Assembly (NCBI GenBank): GCA_963920575.1
Contig: OY986973.1
Coordinates: 22,425,851 to 22,489,850 of the forward strand
Source of the DNA: Narthecium ossifragum
Lineage: Eukaryota; Streptophyta; Magnoliopsida; Dioscoreales; Nartheciaceae
DNA: 64,000 nt
Direction: 5' to 3'
The translations under genes were made by a program, and so were the position numbers. Below are positions 1 to 13,448 of this stretch, piece after piece. The stretch's first letter is position 1. The number at the start of each line of letters is the position of its first letter. The notes beneath the pieces were generated by a model. It was not told where the DNA came from. It did not search any database and saw nothing but the letters and a program-made list of their open reading frames with translations.

Positions 1-1065
1 AAAGATGAAGCAATCTCCCCATGCAGGGATGCAAATGTGCCAGGCCAAATCAGGCCTGGGATCTCAATCAATTGCCTATATTTGAATAGTGCTCTCAACT
101 GCCAATGTGCCGGGTAGTGCCTTGTTCGGCCTAGCTGGTATAGTCTCACACCAAGCTTAGACATATCCCAAGCCCAGGCCTATAGGACAGGCCCAGCCTG
201 TTAACTGACCAACATAGAACGTTACTATTTGATAAACAAATGACAACCGAACTTGGGATTTGACTCATGATGATAATGGAAGCGAGTGGGTTTCAAACAT
301 CACCTAAGAAAGAGGGTTCTAAAATTGCAAACTGAAAACATCAATCCCATAGGTAATAACTCTCAAAAGTATACGTAACAGGATTCAACAATCAATTCCA
401 CAAGCAAGGAAAAGACTTTAATCAATCTCCTTCAACTAAACAAGAACCAGATTTCACATCAACCATACCATTTACTCAAATCTTAGTAGCATTTACTATT
501 GCTATTAGGTTCAGCAACACTTCCCACTTCCCAATTTAGCTTCTTTTCCTTTTACAAAGGCTAATACCAAAACTGCCAATGTAAGATTCTTTGTTTGAAC
601 AACACCGCAGCGGGCAAACATTTTTGGCAATGATACACTGGGCATACCTAGATTTACCACAACTATAAAGACCAGTCTGTTAATTACCTCAAACCAAAAA
701 GGCAATCCAGCGGTCAAAAAATTTCCCATCAGCTTATATGTTGCTAAGACTTAGCTTCAAACAATGCTATGTATAATGCTTTGCACACCATTTGGTATTA
801 AATCTGAAACTGTGATTACCAACACTATTCAACCTCACCAATAGGCTGCACTTAAATGAGTTGTCCAGTAAATTCACATATATACACAAAGTAAATTTCC
901 ATCACCTGGGCTCTGTTTTGAAAACCTTATTTACAAATTCTGCAGACAGATTTTCATCATTCAGTTAATCTTAAAACTATATTCTAGCCGATAAAAACTT
1001 AAAAAAGAATATGCATGGACAACTTTGTGTAACCAATCCTTAAGAAAGAGAAATAGTAAAAGTAC
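1..1065. other. non-coding flank, probably BIG intron 6
   Basis: This stretch follows the sixth BIG exon on the minus strand. I looked for the next BIG exon, expected to continue directly after the His-Gly that ends exon 6, and found no reading frame resembling it. I therefore take this as intron, with the remaining BIG exons beyond the left edge. Bases 1-200 carry repeated GGCCTGGG-like words that resemble the subterminal repeats of plant DNA transposons, but no ends can be placed. Confidence 0.5.
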
Positions 1066-4000
1066 CATGTGCTTCTAAAAAAGCGGCCAAATTCGATCTC
1101 CGATGCAATGCAATTTTTGACACTGCACGCATCTGCGCTGTGAACTCTTTAATTACCCAACCAGCTGCAGCCCCTCCAACTCCTATCCTCGAAATGAGTG
1201 AAGGAGAAGACTTAATCACCCCCATGAGGCGCATTGTATCTTTCACCTGAAGAGAAACATGCCACCTTTGAGCAGTGAGAGAAATAAAACCAATTTAGAA
1301 ACACTAAATAAAGCACACAGTGTTTACATGGTAGTAGACGTCCCTCTTCGGGAACATAGCCTGAAGGATATGGCAAGCAGCAGACTGCAAAAGGGGCTCC
1401 CTGTCACTCTCAAATATAGTTTGAAGTAACTTATTGCATCTGAGTTCACTGAGATTTGCATGCCCAATTTCCATCGTCGAGTTGGGCCTGCCCACTGAAT
1501 ATATCCTAGACAAAACTTTAAGACCATCTGCAAGGACTTGCTCCTGAATTGAAGCAGCTTGCATAGCTCGACATTTCTTTGCAGCCCCTGCAGTACCAGA
1601 ACCAGAAAGCACCTGGGCTTCCATATCCAAAACGGCATCCATTTTTTCTTTCCAACCAAATTCATCCTTAGCCCGACCATAAACTTCCACAGAATCTAGT
1701 CTTGGCATGGTCGTACCATCAAAGGTCCGGCCAATGGAGATTGTAAACTCTTCATCAGCCAGAAGTGATTCAGCAGTGGTAAGAGGAATGTCATACCATG
1801 ATCTCATGCCTTCGTCCAACTTAATTATTCGGTGGAAAATGCTGATTTCCGAAGGAATATGGATTGCAGATGTATTACCCACGTGCACACGAAAACCAAC
1901 CATGACAATATCAGGATTGGAATTCGACACAGATAACTAAAATACAACACCATGTCAAAATTAGTACCACAAAACATAAGCAATATGCACCATATAAACA
2001 GATCAATTAAAGCATATACATATCAAATGAGACCCAAAAAGCCATACCTTGAATCCTGCAGAACTCGGACTCTCTAAAAAGCCATCGTCTGATGCCAATC
2101 GTTGCTTGATGACCTCAGAATCAGCATTTTTTATGTCATCAGTGCTAAATTTTACATTCGCTGTGATGCAAGTCGTTTTTTCAAAGAAATCAAGTGGAAA
2201 TTCAGGATTTAAACCAGCATAGGCCCTATTGTTAAGAATGCCAGACCCTAACTTCTTTGTTTGGTCAACATTAATATTCGCAGCAGTGTCGACCCCAACT
2301 GGAACATGCGAGTAAATCTGAAGGCTGCCATCCTCATGTAAGACGAGACAATGTGTCTTATCTTTGGATAAAGGCTTATATGCAGCAATACCAACCACAG
2401 GCAAAGTTGAGCCAACACCATATCTCATATTCTGTGCAAGCAAATCAAAAGAACATATAGACACTGATAATGCTGCAGTCGATTTAGTACTTGAGGAGGC
2501 AAAAAAAATTCCACTCCCAGCACACAATTCTTTCCAGTGATGAAGCCCAGCAGGCCTTGCCTTACCATCTTGATCATTTTCATAGATAGCAGAAACTTCA
2601 GCAATAGATGTTGCATCAGCATCGAGACGTCCCATCAGGGAAGTCCCATCTTGATAAGACAAGAATAGCAACCTATAAGTTGAAGAATAATGCAATGACA
2701 GGCCCTTCTGCTGAAAATCTTTATCCTCCATCCGGACAATATCCTTTAGAGCCTTGGCCCCAACATCACTCACCATTGACAATTCTAACCTGTACAAAAA
2801 CCCACTCTCTGACAAAACAAGGAGAAATAACTTCCCCATAGAAGCTGGCACTAGTGCTGCATCCATAATCGAAACATCAGCCACTGTGAAGTAGTGTATG
2901 GGGCTAATGTTATCTTGGGAGAGGTCATATATCTTGACAAACATATTAGTGACCACCATGAGTTGAACCTGGGAACCATGCACCCACTCCACATGACGAA
3001 TGTAGGCACCTTGTAGTGCAAGTTCAATGGCAAGACGATCAGTCACTTCACCACGAGAATTCACAGTGAGGACTTGGCATTCCTCATAACCGGCTACAGC
3101 AAGATAGTTTTCTATCAGGGGATTAAACAACAGATGAACTATTTCAAAGCGAACAATGTTCTTTGACAGTGGCTTAGCAGTTGTCTTATCAGCTGTCACA
3201 GGTGCAACAGTAGGTTGCCCAATCAACTGTCCTACATCAAAAATAGACACTTTATCACCTTCCCCAGCAGCAAGCCTGCCTCGAACACTGACGCTCAGCA
3301 GTGATTTGGTGATAGACCCGCTAGCAAGATGTGATTTTAACTCCCTAGAGTTTGGATAGTCCGTCTTTATCTTGAGGTCTAATGATCCACTTTTATAAGA
3401 CTTCTTCAGTTGAAAAAGTTCAGCGTTATAAGATAAGAACTTACTGTCTCCAAGTATTACTTTCTTATCGTTTGAAAGACTCAACTCTGTTCGGCTAATT
3501 GCTGAAGGCAACAGTCTATAGCATAGTTCAAGCACTTGACCTTCGAGATCAAGGCCCTCAACAATCACAGGAAGTCCATTTTGCACCTCTCTTGGAATCG
3601 ATATGTTGATGTCGGCATCTAGACAAACATCATCCTCCATTTCAGAGTCACTATCTGCTGCCTGGTCGCCATCTTGTGAGAAGGGTAAGAGTGGCTGGTA
3701 ACTGCTGGCACCATGAGTTGATACAGTGTTGCTTCCAGTAAACTTTCGAGGCTTCAAACACTGGCAACTACTTCCTCTGACACCCCCTGCACCACAGTCG
3801 CAGAAAAACCGACTGGATCGAGAATAGACTACACGATGGCCTCGGTGGCAAACCTTTGCACATATGGAGCAGCAGCCCTTTGAGACAGTTAAATCACAAG
3901 TATAGCAAAAATACCAATGCTGCTCCATGAAGTTACTGCCACTTGAGGTAAATGTACACACTTTAGAGGCAAGTGCCCTTTCACTATTACTGTCATCTTC

Positions 4001-7000
4001 ATCATCCTTGTCTATGCTGCCCAACTCCCCATCAGATGTAGCATCATCGTCGTCATCATCCGCAGAAGTAGCATCACAATCAAGTGGCACAGAAGTACTC
4101 TCTTGATTGGCAGAAAGAACTAGGTTATCTGAATTCTTGCTTGAGCCTACAGTTCTTGACATTACAGACCCTGCTGCAAAAGCACTATTTGAGTCAAACT
4201 TAGATGAAAGCCTTTCTGGCACATGCTTGTTACCACCAGAGTCACTCAAAAGAGTCCCAAGAAAGACGAAGAGAAACTTCAGCCCGTGAAGTAAACCCTC
4301 CTTGTCAGCCAGTTTTTCCATTAAGCACAGAGTCTTCTCCAAAAGCTGCTTAATTGCCACCTCCCCATTCAAAAGTTGAACCACAAACTTAAAGTATGTT
4401 TTAGCAGTATGAATATCATGCAGCAGAAATGCATCATCAAGTGCCATAAGCATGGCCTCGAGGAATCGACCATGGAGATCCTGAGACAACATTTCACCCG
4501 TCTGGGAAACAAGGCATGTAATAAAATTCATAGTTGATTCCCTCAATGGAGTAGACGTTCCTTTTGAAGTAACAACTCCATCAGGGGATTTTATTATGCA
4601 CCCTAACAGCCTATTTTCCAGCCAACTTGAGAGGCACAACAAATCCATTCCAATGAATTTTTTCTGTATCCTCTCCTTCAGACCAGGGCAAAGTCCTCTA
4701 TTTAGGATATCAACATATAAATTAAGAACCTGCACATTGACATTCTCTGCACAGCATTTTTCCAATGCATCAACTAGAACCATCAAGTCACCAACTTTCC
4801 CACCAAAAAGTTCAGCTTTCATGAGAGTATTTTCACTGGAACCCAAATAAAATCTGAAAACTGCTTCCTTCGACAAGTCTCTTCGAAGGTCTTCAACAAA
4901 ATCGACAAAGGTTGTTAGCAACATCTCATGTGTATCATCACTTACCTCTCTGGAGTTAAGCTCTGCAAGAAAACCCTCAATTTGCTTCAGAACTAGCAAA
5001 TCATCATAGCCCAGCCATTCCTTCTCATGAGCAATCAAAGTTGTATATATGGCTTCACATTTTACATGTATACGATGAAAAGTTCTATCAGACTTTATAG
5101 CCACTACTGAATCAAGAAGCCGGCGGCAAACTCCAGTTTCTATAAAGTTCTCTCCAGCACTTTTGGCATTCAGAAATCCATTCAAGGCGCATATAACCTC
5201 ATTAATGATAAGAATAGAAGAAAGTAGGCAGCCACTCGAAGCATCCAAATTAGACGGGAAGCCATGCAACAAGCACCTGAGGAAGATACTCGTGCTTCCT
5301 TTATCTTCTTTTGCAGAAAATCCATCCAATTTCGACAAAAGCCCATAAATTGATTCCAGCTTCAAAAGATCACAACCACCCTTCTGAAGAAGAAAGTTCT
5401 GTTTTAAGTTGTCAATTTTGTTGTGATTAAGTAACAGAAGAGAAGAAAACCCATCTCCATAAGTTCCACAAAGGTGTAAAATGGAAAGAAATGCCCCTTG
5501 AAAAACTTGCAAGTATTTCTCCAGTATAGACGACATTGCATTCAACAGCAATCCACCTTTGTTGCCCTCAAACATATCCACAGTCATCTCTTTTACCAAA
5601 TGACAGAACTCACCATCTTTAAGAGGTTCAGTGACACAATATACATTAGGAATTGCATGGGTCAGAGAATATTCCCGAATGCCAATATTAAGCAGATATA
5701 GTAAAAGAGATAGCCATGCACCATCCCGGAAGAAGTCCCAGCCTTGGAATTCAATCTTATATGGTCGGTCAGCATGCAACTGAAACAGATTCAGAATAAC
5801 TTCCAACAAATCTAAATTTTTACAGGCAACAGCATCACCACTTCTCATCAATTGGGCAAAGTGAAAGAATGACTCAGCAGTTGATAAGTCAAGATTATTC
5901 CAATTGCTATCTGCAAGAAACGAATGTGCTGCACCAGAAACGATACCAGAAACAGTGAACCAGCAAAGTGAAAAGATGTATCTTTCAAGTATAAGCTCTT
6001 CCACTGCTACTACTTTCTTGCCTTTCCAAAAATCAAGGATCCATGAAAAAACAGCACATAAATCTCCCCATTTTAAACCTAAATTCTCAGAGGCTTCATC
6101 AACTACACATAGATTTGTGGAAGGGGAGATAACATCAATCAGCAGAGGCAACAGGCTTTTAATGACTGAATCTTCCTTAGTAGAACTAGTGAAGACACTT
6201 TCCACCACAATCGATGTCCAGGATGGCAAATGGTTGTTTACTGAATGAGAAAAGCCTACTTGAGATGGGACCTCCCTCAGTCTAGATCTCAATTGTGAAA
6301 GCAACCATGATGGGCATTTAGATGGATAGAAGACCATATGTCGCAACAACAACACAAGCCTTGAAACAACCAATGCCCACAAAGAAAGTTGCTTTGAATC
6401 AAAACCAGCTGGAGGAACAGCTATTTGTTTTAATGAAGTCAACACTAAATTTGCCAAAGCAGCCTTTTCAGCTTCATTGGATAGATGGAAAGCCAATAGA
6501 ACGATTTCCAGGTGAAGAGCACTTGGGAGAGCCTCGAAGATATCACTTCGCTCAGGACAGCTCAAACACACATGTTTAGCTTTATCCAGAAGAAATCCAA
6601 CATATTCCCGAAAGACCTTCGTGACTATATGGTTTCCATCCATTGCAGGCCTGGAAATCAGGGCATGAGCCAACAGAGTAAGAGTATAGTGACTGTAGAT
6701 GTGCATTCCACTTTCAACCTTCAGGACTTGATCAACAAAGTGTTCTTCCATAGAATTCGTCAAAGCGTGACAAACAAGGAGATTCTGCAAGAGCTCAAAA
6801 CATATCTCTTTAATATGCTCAAGAGTTTTCTGTGAAGCTAACACTGCTTCAGAGCTCCCTTCGTCCAACAAACAGACTTGGGAACCAAGTATCGAGAGAA
6901 GCAGAGTGATATGGTTCTCATCGATCTTGCTACAAGCATCTTCAAAGAGAGTGTTATTCCAACCTGGAGAAAAAATATAAGCCCTAAGAAAGGCCAGCAA

Positions 7001-10000
7001 CTCAGTTGCTGCATGGATAGGCAAGTTATGACTGCTCGGAATACTGCTAACGGAAACAATTGGTTGCTCAGGTCCATCCAAAGGACCTACAGGGCGGCTA
7101 CCTTCAGAAAAAAGGTTTCCAAAAATAGCTTCATCTTCATGACTAACAGAGCTATCTACATCCGAGACAGTAGCAGCTTTTGTGCAGCTTAGACGTGATC
7201 TGTCAACCTTTGCCATTGATCTTATTCCCTCTAAGTGAAGGAAAGAGGCAAGATACACTAGATCATCCACCCATTGTTTTGATTGCGGAAATATCATTCT
7301 TAAATGTTCCTCAGCTGAGTACTTTTTCAGCAGGAAAACCTTCTCCGATCGAATATGGCATACAGAAGAACCTATATCAGATTCAGAGAAGCAACTAAGG
7401 TGATCAATGCCAGACCTTTCCTTCCAATTATAAGCCTGCAATGTCCAATTGCTAGTGTCCTTTAGGAGCTTCAGCACATATACAACAACCTGAGAGCAAT
7501 AAATCAGCGGGGGCTTCATGATAGATGTCGAACTGCCATATCTCCATGTTTTAGAATCCAGAATATCTAGCATGGAAGCAACCACATATGCTTGAACATT
7601 TTTATAGACAGTGCCATTACAGTAAACTGATCGGGCAAACTGAAGAAATTCTTCGAGTACTAGTAATGAGAGGCTCCCAGAACTGTTCCCCGTCGTAACT
7701 AAATCAGTACTCAAAATGTCGGATCTCACTCTGAACAGCGATGGCAATGAAGTGGCGCAGCTAGCAACTGCACTTAACAGCTCGGTATCGTAAGGATCGT
7801 GAGGAACTTCCTTTGTCAGATTACCAAGTAATTTTAACACTCTTTTACTGAATGACAATCTTGAACAGAAATTAGCATCCTCTTTCTGATCTTCAAAACA
7901 AACTGGTGGCTGAAGCAGCTGTGTGCACCGCAAGAGAAGGCGAGGTAAGCATTTAAGATGGACAACTGCCCAATGTTGTGCAAGAGAAAACATGCTATCT
8001 GAAGCTTGTGTTGTAGAAGATTCTGAAAACTGTGAGATAAAAGAGTCTCGTTGAACGCATTCTGATGATAAAGTTGCCAAAATCCTGTCCATTGAATTCC
8101 CATCATTTAAGCAGCTGATGCCTACAAAAACAAATTATGCAAGCCAAGCCATCACAAATCATGCCCAATCTGAAAACAAAGTATATGTGGACTCTGCATT
8201 TGCACAACAGATGTTACCTCGAAGAGTGTACAAAGGATTATAGCGCAAGTCTGATTGATCATATTTGAGAGAAATACATGACAATTGTTCCCCATAGGCA
8301 CTTATAATGTCACAATGCAACACATCACAGTCTTTGTTTAGTCCCTCGGCTAGTGCTAATTCCATTAGTTGCAAGAAACAACTCTGTTAAGTGGAAAGCA
8401 AGGACAAATTAAGATACCAGAACCTTAGATTAAGTGGGAAAATTAATCATACATTAGATTCCAGCTAATATTATGAAATACCCTTTGAAGACTAAAAGAG
8501 ATGAAGGCAAAATCAAATAGCAGAAAGGCAAGTTTAGGACCAAGAAGTCATATGAGCAACATCACCATCAAGAACTACATCAGGCCAAATATCAGATTGT
8601 TAACAGCGCACAATGAATAGCTACTGACGCAAGTGCGAAATAGTATCACTATGGTGCATCTCAGTTGTCAAACATTATTCGGGATCACATTCATGAAACA
8701 ATAAACAGACAAAAGGAATGCATTCAGGGCAAAAAGATATATCTCATGTTCTGCATGTTGTATACAAGCATACAACAATGCACACAAAGGTTAATTTTGC
8801 CAAACAAAAACTGTGCATACCGCTCGTTACATACTGTGCCGGCACAGTCCAAGCCATATATCATGGCACAAGCTAAAAAATTGTTTCGCTCCAGACCAAC
8901 CAGACACCCTTTTATTTTCTATATAGACTCAACGAAGTTGATGTCTAAGACCGACTTGTCCATTTATGTTTTCAGAAAAAACCACAACCACCCTCACCCT
9001 AACCTCCCCCGGCCCTATCTCCTAATCCCTTGTTCTCTCCTACAGTACTCGAATGCCGACAACAGTGACACCAATACTGAACTCCCCTGACACCCTCCTC
9101 TACTCCCGAGGCAGATGAATAGCAACCTAACACCGTTAGCGATTGAGCTTGTCACATCTAAAACAACAGATTATTGTCAAAGATTCGTCTTTGAGAGGAA
9201 CCATGCTACCTCTCTTGATTGGAACAGGAAAATATGGCGATGACCACCGAAAGCCTTCTTTCATTCCACGCAAAAGCTTTCTTAGTGAGTAGAAGTAATT
9301 GGATTATTGCCTATGAAAAGAGCAAAAATTCCCTTGCTGGAACATGGAATTACAACAAAACCAGATTGTACTCCATGACAAGTAACACTAGCAAATTCCT
9401 AGACAAGGGTGACAGCATCTGCATATGGGTTAAGTTGAAAGAATGAAAAGGGGATGGTAACCCCAGAAACAGAGATATTGATGGTGAAGTCTGAGAATGC
9501 TATTTCAATTGCTATAAGCTCCCAGTTATTTTCTTCTTTCGAATAATCTTCATGAAATGCCCATATGTATTTGGAGCAATCAAGCTAAAATTTCTTCTAA
9601 ACTTGAGAATTATTTGGACTTAGCACTGTTTCAATCTCAAGACCACTTACCCATTAATTAAATTAAGATCACCGGACCAAGTTTTACTAGTAGTTTTAAT
9701 CTATCAGGAATGCCACTTCCACTTGCAACCATCCGAATGGTGCTTATGTGTATGCATCCATTTAGGCTACAAGTCTAAGCTATAAAGTGGGGTTTAAGCT
9801 CATTTCTTAGTTTCTACACCTTTTTAATGTTTTCCTTTATGATAAAAAATGGAGGCTCGTTGGGCATTTTCTATACAAAGACAGCAATCTTGAAGGATTT
9901 CCACATTATAGATTCCAATCCAAGAACCCATGCTTATATGCCACTTACAACACCTATTCTATGATTACACCAAGAATATTTTCAACAAACAAAGTAATTT

Positions 10001-11326
10001 GATTTATATTCGGCACAAGCAACTTTAGGAGTCTGGTTAAGGAATAAAGCTGAATGTTGCATGTTTCTTCGCCTTAGGACACCAGTTCAACCTTATCCAG
10101 CATTAAGAGCACATTGAATGCGCATTAACCATAAGATTGTTGTTATCAACCTTTGCTGTTCATATCATCACTTATTGGAATATCACCCACACTCTTCTTT
10201 ATCTCACCACCTTAATCAGGTAAAAGAGTGGACATATCAATTTTCTTTTTTCCCATTTTAATAAACCTCTGATTGCTTATCTTTTCAAAAGTTTGTGATT
10301 AGCTACGTTCAAACTGCCAATCATTTAATTGGCTTCTATGGCGTACTCAGTTTGAACTTGCTTTTTCACTCTTAACTCAGAGTTACCATCATTATAACAT
10401 TTAAAAGTTGTGTCGTTATCTATCATGACTTGTTTAATAGGATGCCATAGACACATTGAGTTTGACAAGCGGTTGCTAAGAGCAATAAAATCGTATCCGT
10501 TTACAATCTAATAACTGATGCTACGTGAATTTACACCTTATTCTTCGATTCCCTCTCGGTTGCATGCAGTGCAAGACGTAAGTATGAAACATTTATATGA
10601 GAGGAGATCAGTGTGCTTCCTACCCAGATGGGGCCTCTTCACTTGATCCAACAAACAAAATAGTACATTCAAAAACTGCTATGAACACTTTCAGCAATTC
10701 AAAGTCCATTTGAAAGGAAATGGTGTGTGTATATATAAGAGAAACATGTCAAAATTGCATATGTTTTGCGAGATATAGAAATACAAACAATCAATCTCAG
10801 TCCTCGTGAAAGTACTACTACCAATATAACCACTTAAAATCACCTCAAAGGGATGTTTCTACACCGCTACACTTTCTCAATAGTCAGAAACTTGCCTGCA
10901 AACTGAGATCATCGCCGTCAAAAGTAGACTTCTCAATAAAACATATCGAAAACTCCAACGACCTCTCCACAATTGCCACCACCACCGGCGCCGCACTCTC
11001 AACTGTTCAAACAAGAACCCAAATCACATCAAACGCATCCCCCAAAAGAAAGCCTCAAGAAAGAACCCAAGAAGTCCACACAGACCTGAAGCGGAAGCGG
11101 TGACCGAGACAGTCAACTTGGCGACGGCGGCCACGGCGTCAATCTGGGCACGAGTCCAGCTCTCCCAGCCAACCCGCCCGTCCCCGACATCCCGGACCCC
11201 GGCCTCGATGATCGCCAGGAGCCTCTCGAGGCCCGGCCGGATCGAATCGGAGCAGATCACGGGGAAGAGGTCCTTCGGGTCGGCGGAGCCCTGTAGGACC
11301 TCTAGCAGCTTGGAGATCTCCTCCAT
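1066..11326 (-). CDS. BIG (UBR4/calossin-like E3 ligase, auxin transport protein), 5' half
   Basis: BIG is the plant UBR4 homologue, a giant protein of about 5,000 residues needed for polar auxin transport and N-degron recognition. Six exons join in frame: 11326-11086, 11002-10896, 8383-8218, 8121-2048, 1936-1328 and 1246-1066 (about 2,460 codons); the rest lies off the left edge. The start is the ATG at 11326, giving MEEISKLLEVLQ. The 6-kb exon 4 holds an acidic run (about residues 1525-1555) followed by a Cys/His-rich UBR-box zinc finger at about 1560-1630 (CYTC, CSICAKVCHRGH, FFCDCGAGG). The region after it looks WD-propeller-like (inference). Exon 5 contains the family-typical YGRAKDEFGWKEKMDAVL. 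Intron 2 uses a GC donor. No stop or frameshift interrupts the visible exons, so the gene appears functional. It is transcribed away from MPB2C, with a hAT element now lying between the two. Confidence 0.96.
8384..10895 (-). other. BIG intron 2 (2.5 kb, GC-AG)
   Basis: The donor reads TTGCAG|GCAAGT and the acceptor is ttaacag. The phase is exact on both sides (exon 2 ends in phase 0; exon 3 opens Ser-Cys-Phe-Leu-Gln-Leu-Met-Glu). Open frames inside, such as a 141-codon plus-strand one at 8665, show no recognisable protein features. No element ends or other genes seen. Confidence 0.75.
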
Positions 11327-11728
11327 GGCGACGAATTGCGTTCAGCTCATGCGCGCCAGTGGAGAGCTCGAAACCCTAGGACGTATAAATCTAGTGAGGA
11401 GAAGGGTTTTAGAGAGAGACGGAGAGAATTTAGCGGAGAAGAGAGAGAGAGAGAGAGAGAGAGGAAAGAGGAAAGGAAATGATCGGGGGAAAAGGCTGCT
11501 TCTTTCTCGCTTTTTATATGACCCAAATGTCGGTTATACGAGACTTCTTGCATTATTGCAAAACTTTATATATTTATCGATACTCCTAAGCCCTAAACCG
11601 ACATCTACTTTTCTAAATTCGATTTTTGCGAATAAACAACCTCTAACAGTAGGTTTGTCTCAGTTAGAAGATTTCTGATCTTTTTCTGTTTTTTTCTGGA
11701 TATCGTGAGAAATTTGCTCAGTTCTTGA
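11327..11728 (-). promoter_or_regulatory. BIG 5' leader and proximal promoter
   Basis: This segment lies between the BIG start codon and the left end of the hAT element. It contains a (GA)n microsatellite at about 11434-11463, which reads as (CT)n in the BIG transcript direction, a common feature of plant 5' leaders. Without the transposon, the BIG and MPB2C start codons would be only about 0.5 kb apart, so this was probably part of a shared bidirectional promoter. That last point is inference. Confidence 0.5.
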
Positions 11729-12255
11729 TAGGGGTGGCAATCCGGGTCATGACCCGTGAACCCGACCCGACCCGACCCGAGATAAACGGGTTTGGGTTTG
11801 GGATAAACGGGTTCGGGTCATAAACGGGTCGACCCGTTTATGACCCGTTTATAAACGGGTCGGGTCGGGTTGACCCGCGGGTTAAGCGGGTCAACCCGTT
11901 AACCCGCGTTTAATAGTGTTAGGGTTAGGAACTTAGGGCTTAGGGCACCACACACCACTGGTCCACTACCCACTTACCCTGTTACCCAGAGCCGCCGCAG
12001 CCCGCAGCCACCTACCCTCACTCCCTCAGTCCTCAGACCCACTAACCCAGAGACCCAGCTCTCTCCTCCACTTCTCCAGTTCTCCTACCCTGCCGGCGAC
12101 TCCTCTGGTGATCTTCGGATCTTCCCCTAGCTCCCCTCGATCGCGATCTCAAATCTCCCCAGTGATCTCCCGAACTCCCCTATCGCGATCTCTCCTGGCG
12201 ATCTCCCCTGTCGCGATCGACCCCCACCGATCTCCTCGCCTAGCCTTCTCCGAAG

Positions 12256-13150
12256 TCCACCGGCATCTCCCTTCCCAACCTCCATCCGATAGACAGTGGT
12301 TGATTCCTCAGATCGGTTCAACACTTCAACGGTTTCAAGATTTCAAAGGTTAGTATCTTTCCCAGTACTATTTCTCTTCTCTTCTGTGGATTTTAGAGCT
12401 AAATCTTGTCTTTCTTATTTCTGTGATCTTTCTCTTTTTTTTTCTCAGCACCTCAATCTTTCTGTGATCTTTCTTTTTTTTTCAATAGGGTTCAATGCTA
12501 CAACTCTTCCATGGATTGCACTTTGTGTTTTCGTGCTAATTTTTTTTGTATCTTTCCTTTGATAGACCACATGCATCACTGTATATTTTTATGTAACTTT
12601 CTCTCTTGTTTCAATAAGATTCATTCCATTTCTCTTCTGTAGATTGATTGTCTCTGGTCAGTTGGTATTTTCCTGCTAAATTGCTCTTCAGTTGCTGTTG
12701 GTTCGATTGTCCACCGGCATCTCCCTTCCCAGTTCCCAACCTCCATCCGATAGACAGAGAAGAGGTGGTTGATTCCTCAGATCGGTTCAACACTTCAACG
12801 GCTTCAAGATTTCAAAGGTTAGTATCTTTCCCAGTACTATTTCTCTTCTCTTCTGTGGATTTTAGAGCGAAATCTTGTCTTTCTTATTTCTGTGATCTTT
12901 CTCTTTTTTTTTCTCAGCACCTCAATCTTTCTGTCATTTTCTCAGCACTATGTCTGTGATCTTTCTCTTTTTTTTTCAATAGGGTTCAATGCTACAGCTC
13001 TTCCGTGGATTTTGTTTCTAGGTTCACTTTGTGTTTTCGTGCTAATTTTTTTTGTATCTTTCCTTTGATAGACCTCATGCATCACTGTAGATTTTTATGT
13101 AACTTTCTCTCTTGTTTCAATAAGATTCATTCCATTTATCTTCTGTAGAT
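12256..13150 (+). repeat. direct duplication in hAT leader (period about 455 bp)
   Basis: A block starting CCACCGGCATCTCCCTTCCC at 12256 recurs at about 12711 and remains similar for several hundred bases, including the words TTCAAGATTTCAAAGGTTAG and TGTGGATTTTAGAGC. The copies differ by substitutions and a roughly 40-bp insertion in the second. The block lies in the untranslated leader, upstream of the transposase start. Confidence 0.85.
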
Positions 13151-13448
13151 TTATTTTGTATCTTTCCTTTGTTCAGTTGCTGTTGGTTCCAGTGTATCTA
13201 TCTTGTTCTTCGTTTGTTTTGCTCTCTTTCTTTGTCAAACCCCAACGATTTCATGTTTTCATTTTCTTTTTTTCTTTTTTTATTTTTTGTTCCTTAATTT
13301 CGATTTGCTTCTGCTGCAAGTTTATCTGTTATTGGGTTATGGTTAGCTCATCTGCTGCTGCAAGTTTCTCCTTAAATTCTTTAGGACTTTTACAATTTTA
13401 AGGTTACGACCAGGGTACTTATATGGTTTGTGCTTTTGAAATCTGCAG

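Noticed and set aside
1..200. Possible transposon end with GGCCTGGG words
   Set aside because: Only one side is visible; no terminus or target duplication can be placed.
511..729. 72-codon minus-strand frame as a further BIG exon
   Set aside because: It does not resemble BIG after exon 6 and lacks good splice sites in phase.
8665..9090. 141-codon plus-strand frame
   Set aside because: It lies inside BIG intron 2, has no domain or gene-like context, and its composition is that of the intron.
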